38,009 nucleotides of DNA. Source: Coriobacteriia bacterium (GTDB taxonomy: Bacteria; Actinomycetota; Coriobacteriia; Anaerosomatales; Anaerosomataceae). Under the pieces are notes generated by a model. That model searched no databases. It saw only the letters and a list, made by a program, of their open reading frames with translations, and was not told where the DNA came from. Location: NCBI GenBank assembly GCA_016933785.1, contig JAFGAG010000017.1, forward strand, positions 1-38,009, given 5' to 3'. This document shows positions 35,765 through 38,009 of the stretch, in pieces; within the stretch, counting starts at the first letter, position 1, and each line of letters begins with the position of its first letter. Both the position numbers and the translations under genes were made by a program.

Positions 35765-37177
35765 TCACCCCGCCGCGGAAAGCGGCACGACCACGGTCAC
35801 ACGGGTCTCATCGCCCGCATGGAACGCGAGCGTCCCGCGCAGATCGTCTTCCACGACCGTCTTGACGATAGCGAGGCCGAGATGCGATGACGAACCGGCC
35901 TCGAAGCCCGGCTCGAGCGCTCCCGCGCTGTCGCGGACCTCGAGCGTGACGTCGGTCACCCGGCGCTGCAAGGACACGGCGACCGATCCGCTGCCGAGCG
36001 GGCCGACACCGTGCTCGATCGCATTATGCACGAGCTCGGCCACCACCAATGCGAGCGAGGTCGCCACCTGTGCGGGAACGAGCCCGGTGTCACCCTCGAC
36101 CGTGATCTCGATCGCGCTGTCCTGACCCGTCAGCCCACGCCTCACCATGTCCACCACCGTGGACATGGCAGCGGCGAGATCAACCGACTCGTCGGCCGAA
36201 GACGCGAGCATCTCGTGCACGACCGCCATCGAGGAGACACGCTCCACCGCTTCTTCCAACGCGCGGGCCGCCTCCTCGCTCGTCGAGCGGCGTGCCTGGA
36301 TGCGCAGGAGTGACGCGATCGTCTGCAGGTTGTTCTTCACCCGGTGGTGCACCTCGCGGATGGCCATCTCCTTGACGTGCAGCTCCTGGTCGCGGCGGAC
36401 CGCGTCTGTCACGTCTTCCACGAGCACCAGGGCGCCGCCCGCGAGACCGATCGTGCGATACCGTAGGCTCCGGCCACTGACGGCGACGGTGACGCCGCGC
36501 GCGCTGTCACTGCCGAGCACCGGCGCCACCGCCGTGGCGCCTCCGGGGATCGTCGCCGAGGCGCTGCCCTCGAGCGAGCCCTCGAGACCGGCGAGCCGCA
36601 GGATGTTGACCGCGTTAGGGCTTGCATACGCCACGACCCCATCGGTGGCGACCTCCATGACCCCGTCTCCCGCGAGCCGGGACGTCGCGTACAGCCCGCC
36701 GGTGTCCAGGTCGGTCAGAGGTCCTTGCTGCATCCGCTCGAGCACGCTCGCAGCGAGCCGCATGAACGCGACCTCCATCTTGCCCGGCGCTTCGGCGACG
36801 GGTTGCGCCACGTGGCGAACGGCTACCGCATACGGCCGATCGGGTGGACCGATCGGGTAACCGGTGGCGGTGAACGCGATCCCCTTGCGGACCCGCCGCT
36901 TCACACTGCACGCCGGTGCGCCGGTCTCGAGCGCGTCGTAGGCCTCGGGCTCCTCAGTCCGGTCCACGGACTGCCCGAGCCTAGTGACGGGTACTGCCGA
37001 CATCGCGGTCATCGGACGGGCATCGGCCACCACGAGCAGTCGGCCGTCGAGCGGGACGAGCAGCGTGACATCGCCGTAGCCGAGGTCAGCGGTCAGCTGG
37101 AGGTTGGCTGCCACGTTCTCCACGTGAGCGCGCGAAACCGGATCCAGCGTGTCGGGCAGTGTGATGGGATCGTCCAT
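35765..37177 (-). CDS. PdtaS-like sensor histidine kinase (HisKA_2 type, N-terminal GAF/PAS-like sensor)
   Basis: MAIREVHHRVKNNLQTIASLLRIQARRS (HisKA_2 phosphoacceptor), LALVVAELVHNAIEHG (N box), SSSHLGLAIVKTVVEDDLRGTLAF; 9 bp upstream of the ANTAR regulator. Confidence 0.92.
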   Translation of the reverse strand: MDDPITLPDTLDPVSRAHVENVAANLQLTADLGYGDVTLLVPLDGRLLVVADARPMTAMSAVPVTRLGQSVDRTEEPEAYDALETGAPACSVKRRVRKGIAFTATGYPIGPPDRPYAVAVRHVAQPVAEAPGKMEVAFMRLAASVLERMQQGPLTDLDTGGLYATSRLAGDGVMEVATDGVVAYASPNAVNILRLAGLEGSLEGSASATIPGGATAVAPVLGSDSARGVTVAVSGRSLRYRTIGLAGGALVLVEDVTDAVRRDQELHVKEMAIREVHHRVKNNLQTIASLLRIQARRSTSEEAARALEEAVERVSSMAVVHEMLASSADESVDLAAAMSTVVDMVRRGLTGQDSAIEITVEGDTGLVPAQVATSLALVVAELVHNAIEHGVGPLGSGSVAVSLQRRVTDVTLEVRDSAGALEPGFEAGSSSHLGLAIVKTVVEDDLRGTLAFHAGDETRVTVVVPLSAAG

Positions 37178-37319
37178 GCGAGGAGTATACGCGCGCCAGG
37201 TCGCGCAGGAGAATCGGCGTTCGGGCTCTGTTGACACCAGGCCGATACCAACTGGAGCGCATGACCGGTTCGTGTTCGCGTATCATGTCCTCGTAAGCAC
37301 CGGGGGCGCGGAGGGGAAT

Positions 37320-37877
37320 ATGTCGTTCGGTTCGACCACCATGTACATCTATGCGTACATCGCATTCGCGCTCGTGTACCTCATCGGGAGTGCGATTTCG
37401 GCGACCAGCGCCCTGCGGATCTCGCTGCTGCTATCCCGTTCCCACTCCACTGACAGCGGAAACGTCACTCCGGCGCCGCTGGGCCCGGTCCTTGGCTACG
37501 GACGCCGCCTCGTGGACTGCACACAGGCAGCCACCGTGTTGCCGCTCGTCTACATCGTTGGCAGCATGTTCCTCGGCTCGCTGATCGCCCGCGACCCCGA
37601 TGCCGCCCGCGCCATCAACGTCGCGTGGGTCGTCTTCACGCTGGTGTGTGCCGCCGCGAGCATCGTGCTCGCAGCCCTGGCGCTCAAGGCCTACCGCCAG
37701 ATGGGACCGGCGTACCGCCAAACATCGGGTGCCGCGCCTGACGCGCTCCAGCGGGTCGGCGTCAGACTCGGCGTGAGCGCTGCGCTGTTGCTCGTGGTCG
37801 CCGCCTTCACCCTCCTCAACGCGTGGTCGGTGGTCGGCGATCTCGGGGCGCTCCAAGCGGTGGACTTCCTCCTGTAG
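37320..37877 (+). CDS. Integral membrane protein of unknown function
   Basis: GGAGGGG RBS, ATG 37320: MSFGSTTMYIYAYIAFALVYLIGSAISATSALRISLLLSR...; four predicted hydrophobic helices. Confidence 0.75.
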   Translation: MSFGSTTMYIYAYIAFALVYLIGSAISATSALRISLLLSRSHSTDSGNVTPAPLGPVLGYGRRLVDCTQAATVLPLVYIVGSMFLGSLIARDPDAARAINVAWVVFTLVCAAASIVLAALALKAYRQMGPAYRQTSGAAPDALQRVGVRLGVSAALLLVVAAFTLLNAWSVVGDLGALQAVDFLL

Positions 37878-37921
37878 GGGTCCCACGGGTACTATCTCTT
37901 AGGTGATTCACGCGCCCCCAT

Positions 37922-38007
37922 GCCCGGGTGGCGGAATGGCAGACGCGGAGGTCTCAAAAACCTCTGTCCGAAAGGGCGTGTGGGTTCGACTCCCACCCCG
38001 GGCACCA
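37922..38007 (+). tRNA. tRNA-Leu (anticodon CAA), CCA encoded
   Basis: Acceptor GCCCGGG/CCCGGGC-ACCA, anticodon stem-loop GAGGT-CTCAAAA-ACCTC, long variable arm TGTCCGAAAGGGCGT, T-arm GTGGGTTCGACTCCCAC. Confidence 0.95.
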
Positions 38008-38009
38008 TA

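Overview
High-GC, gene-dense bacterial chromosome segment, probably an anaerobic actinobacterium of the Coriobacteriia/OPB41 type (inferred from gene content; not provable here). Housekeeping genes: uvrA (N-terminus), acs, larE, an ABC1/UbiB kinase with a coiled-coil partner, uvrB, coaE, rpsA, polA and a tRNA-Leu(CAA). Nitrogen assimilation is spread over the window: amt-glnB-glnD, glnA plus a GlnR-type orphan regulator, an archaeal-type split glutamate synthase behind an HdrB/HdrC-like Fe-S protein, and a PdtaS/PdtaR-type sensor kinase plus ANTAR regulator. Two large exported proteins carry cell-wall-binding repeats. Main second-look items: (1) a heavy-metal P-type ATPase whose frame is interrupted by one in-frame TGA exactly where the first Cys of an HMA CxxC motif should be (GLD-[UGA]-PDCARTV), followed directly by a bacterial SECIS-like hairpin, so a candidate selenocysteine metal ATPase; (2) a promoter-proximal dual-hairpin leader plus intrinsic terminator in front of the hdrBC-glutamate synthase operon that fits the ANTAR antiterminator RNA pattern (hexaloops with A1 and G4), about 2 kb from an ANTAR protein gene; (3) GAAAC-N6-GAAAC sites upstream of glnA and the glutamate synthase operon, with a weaker version upstream of amt, consistent with a GlnR regulon; (4) the HdrBC-glutamate synthase linkage, which lacks a GltD-like NADPH subunit in the window. 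All calls come from reading the sequence and supplied translations; no searches or folding programs were run.
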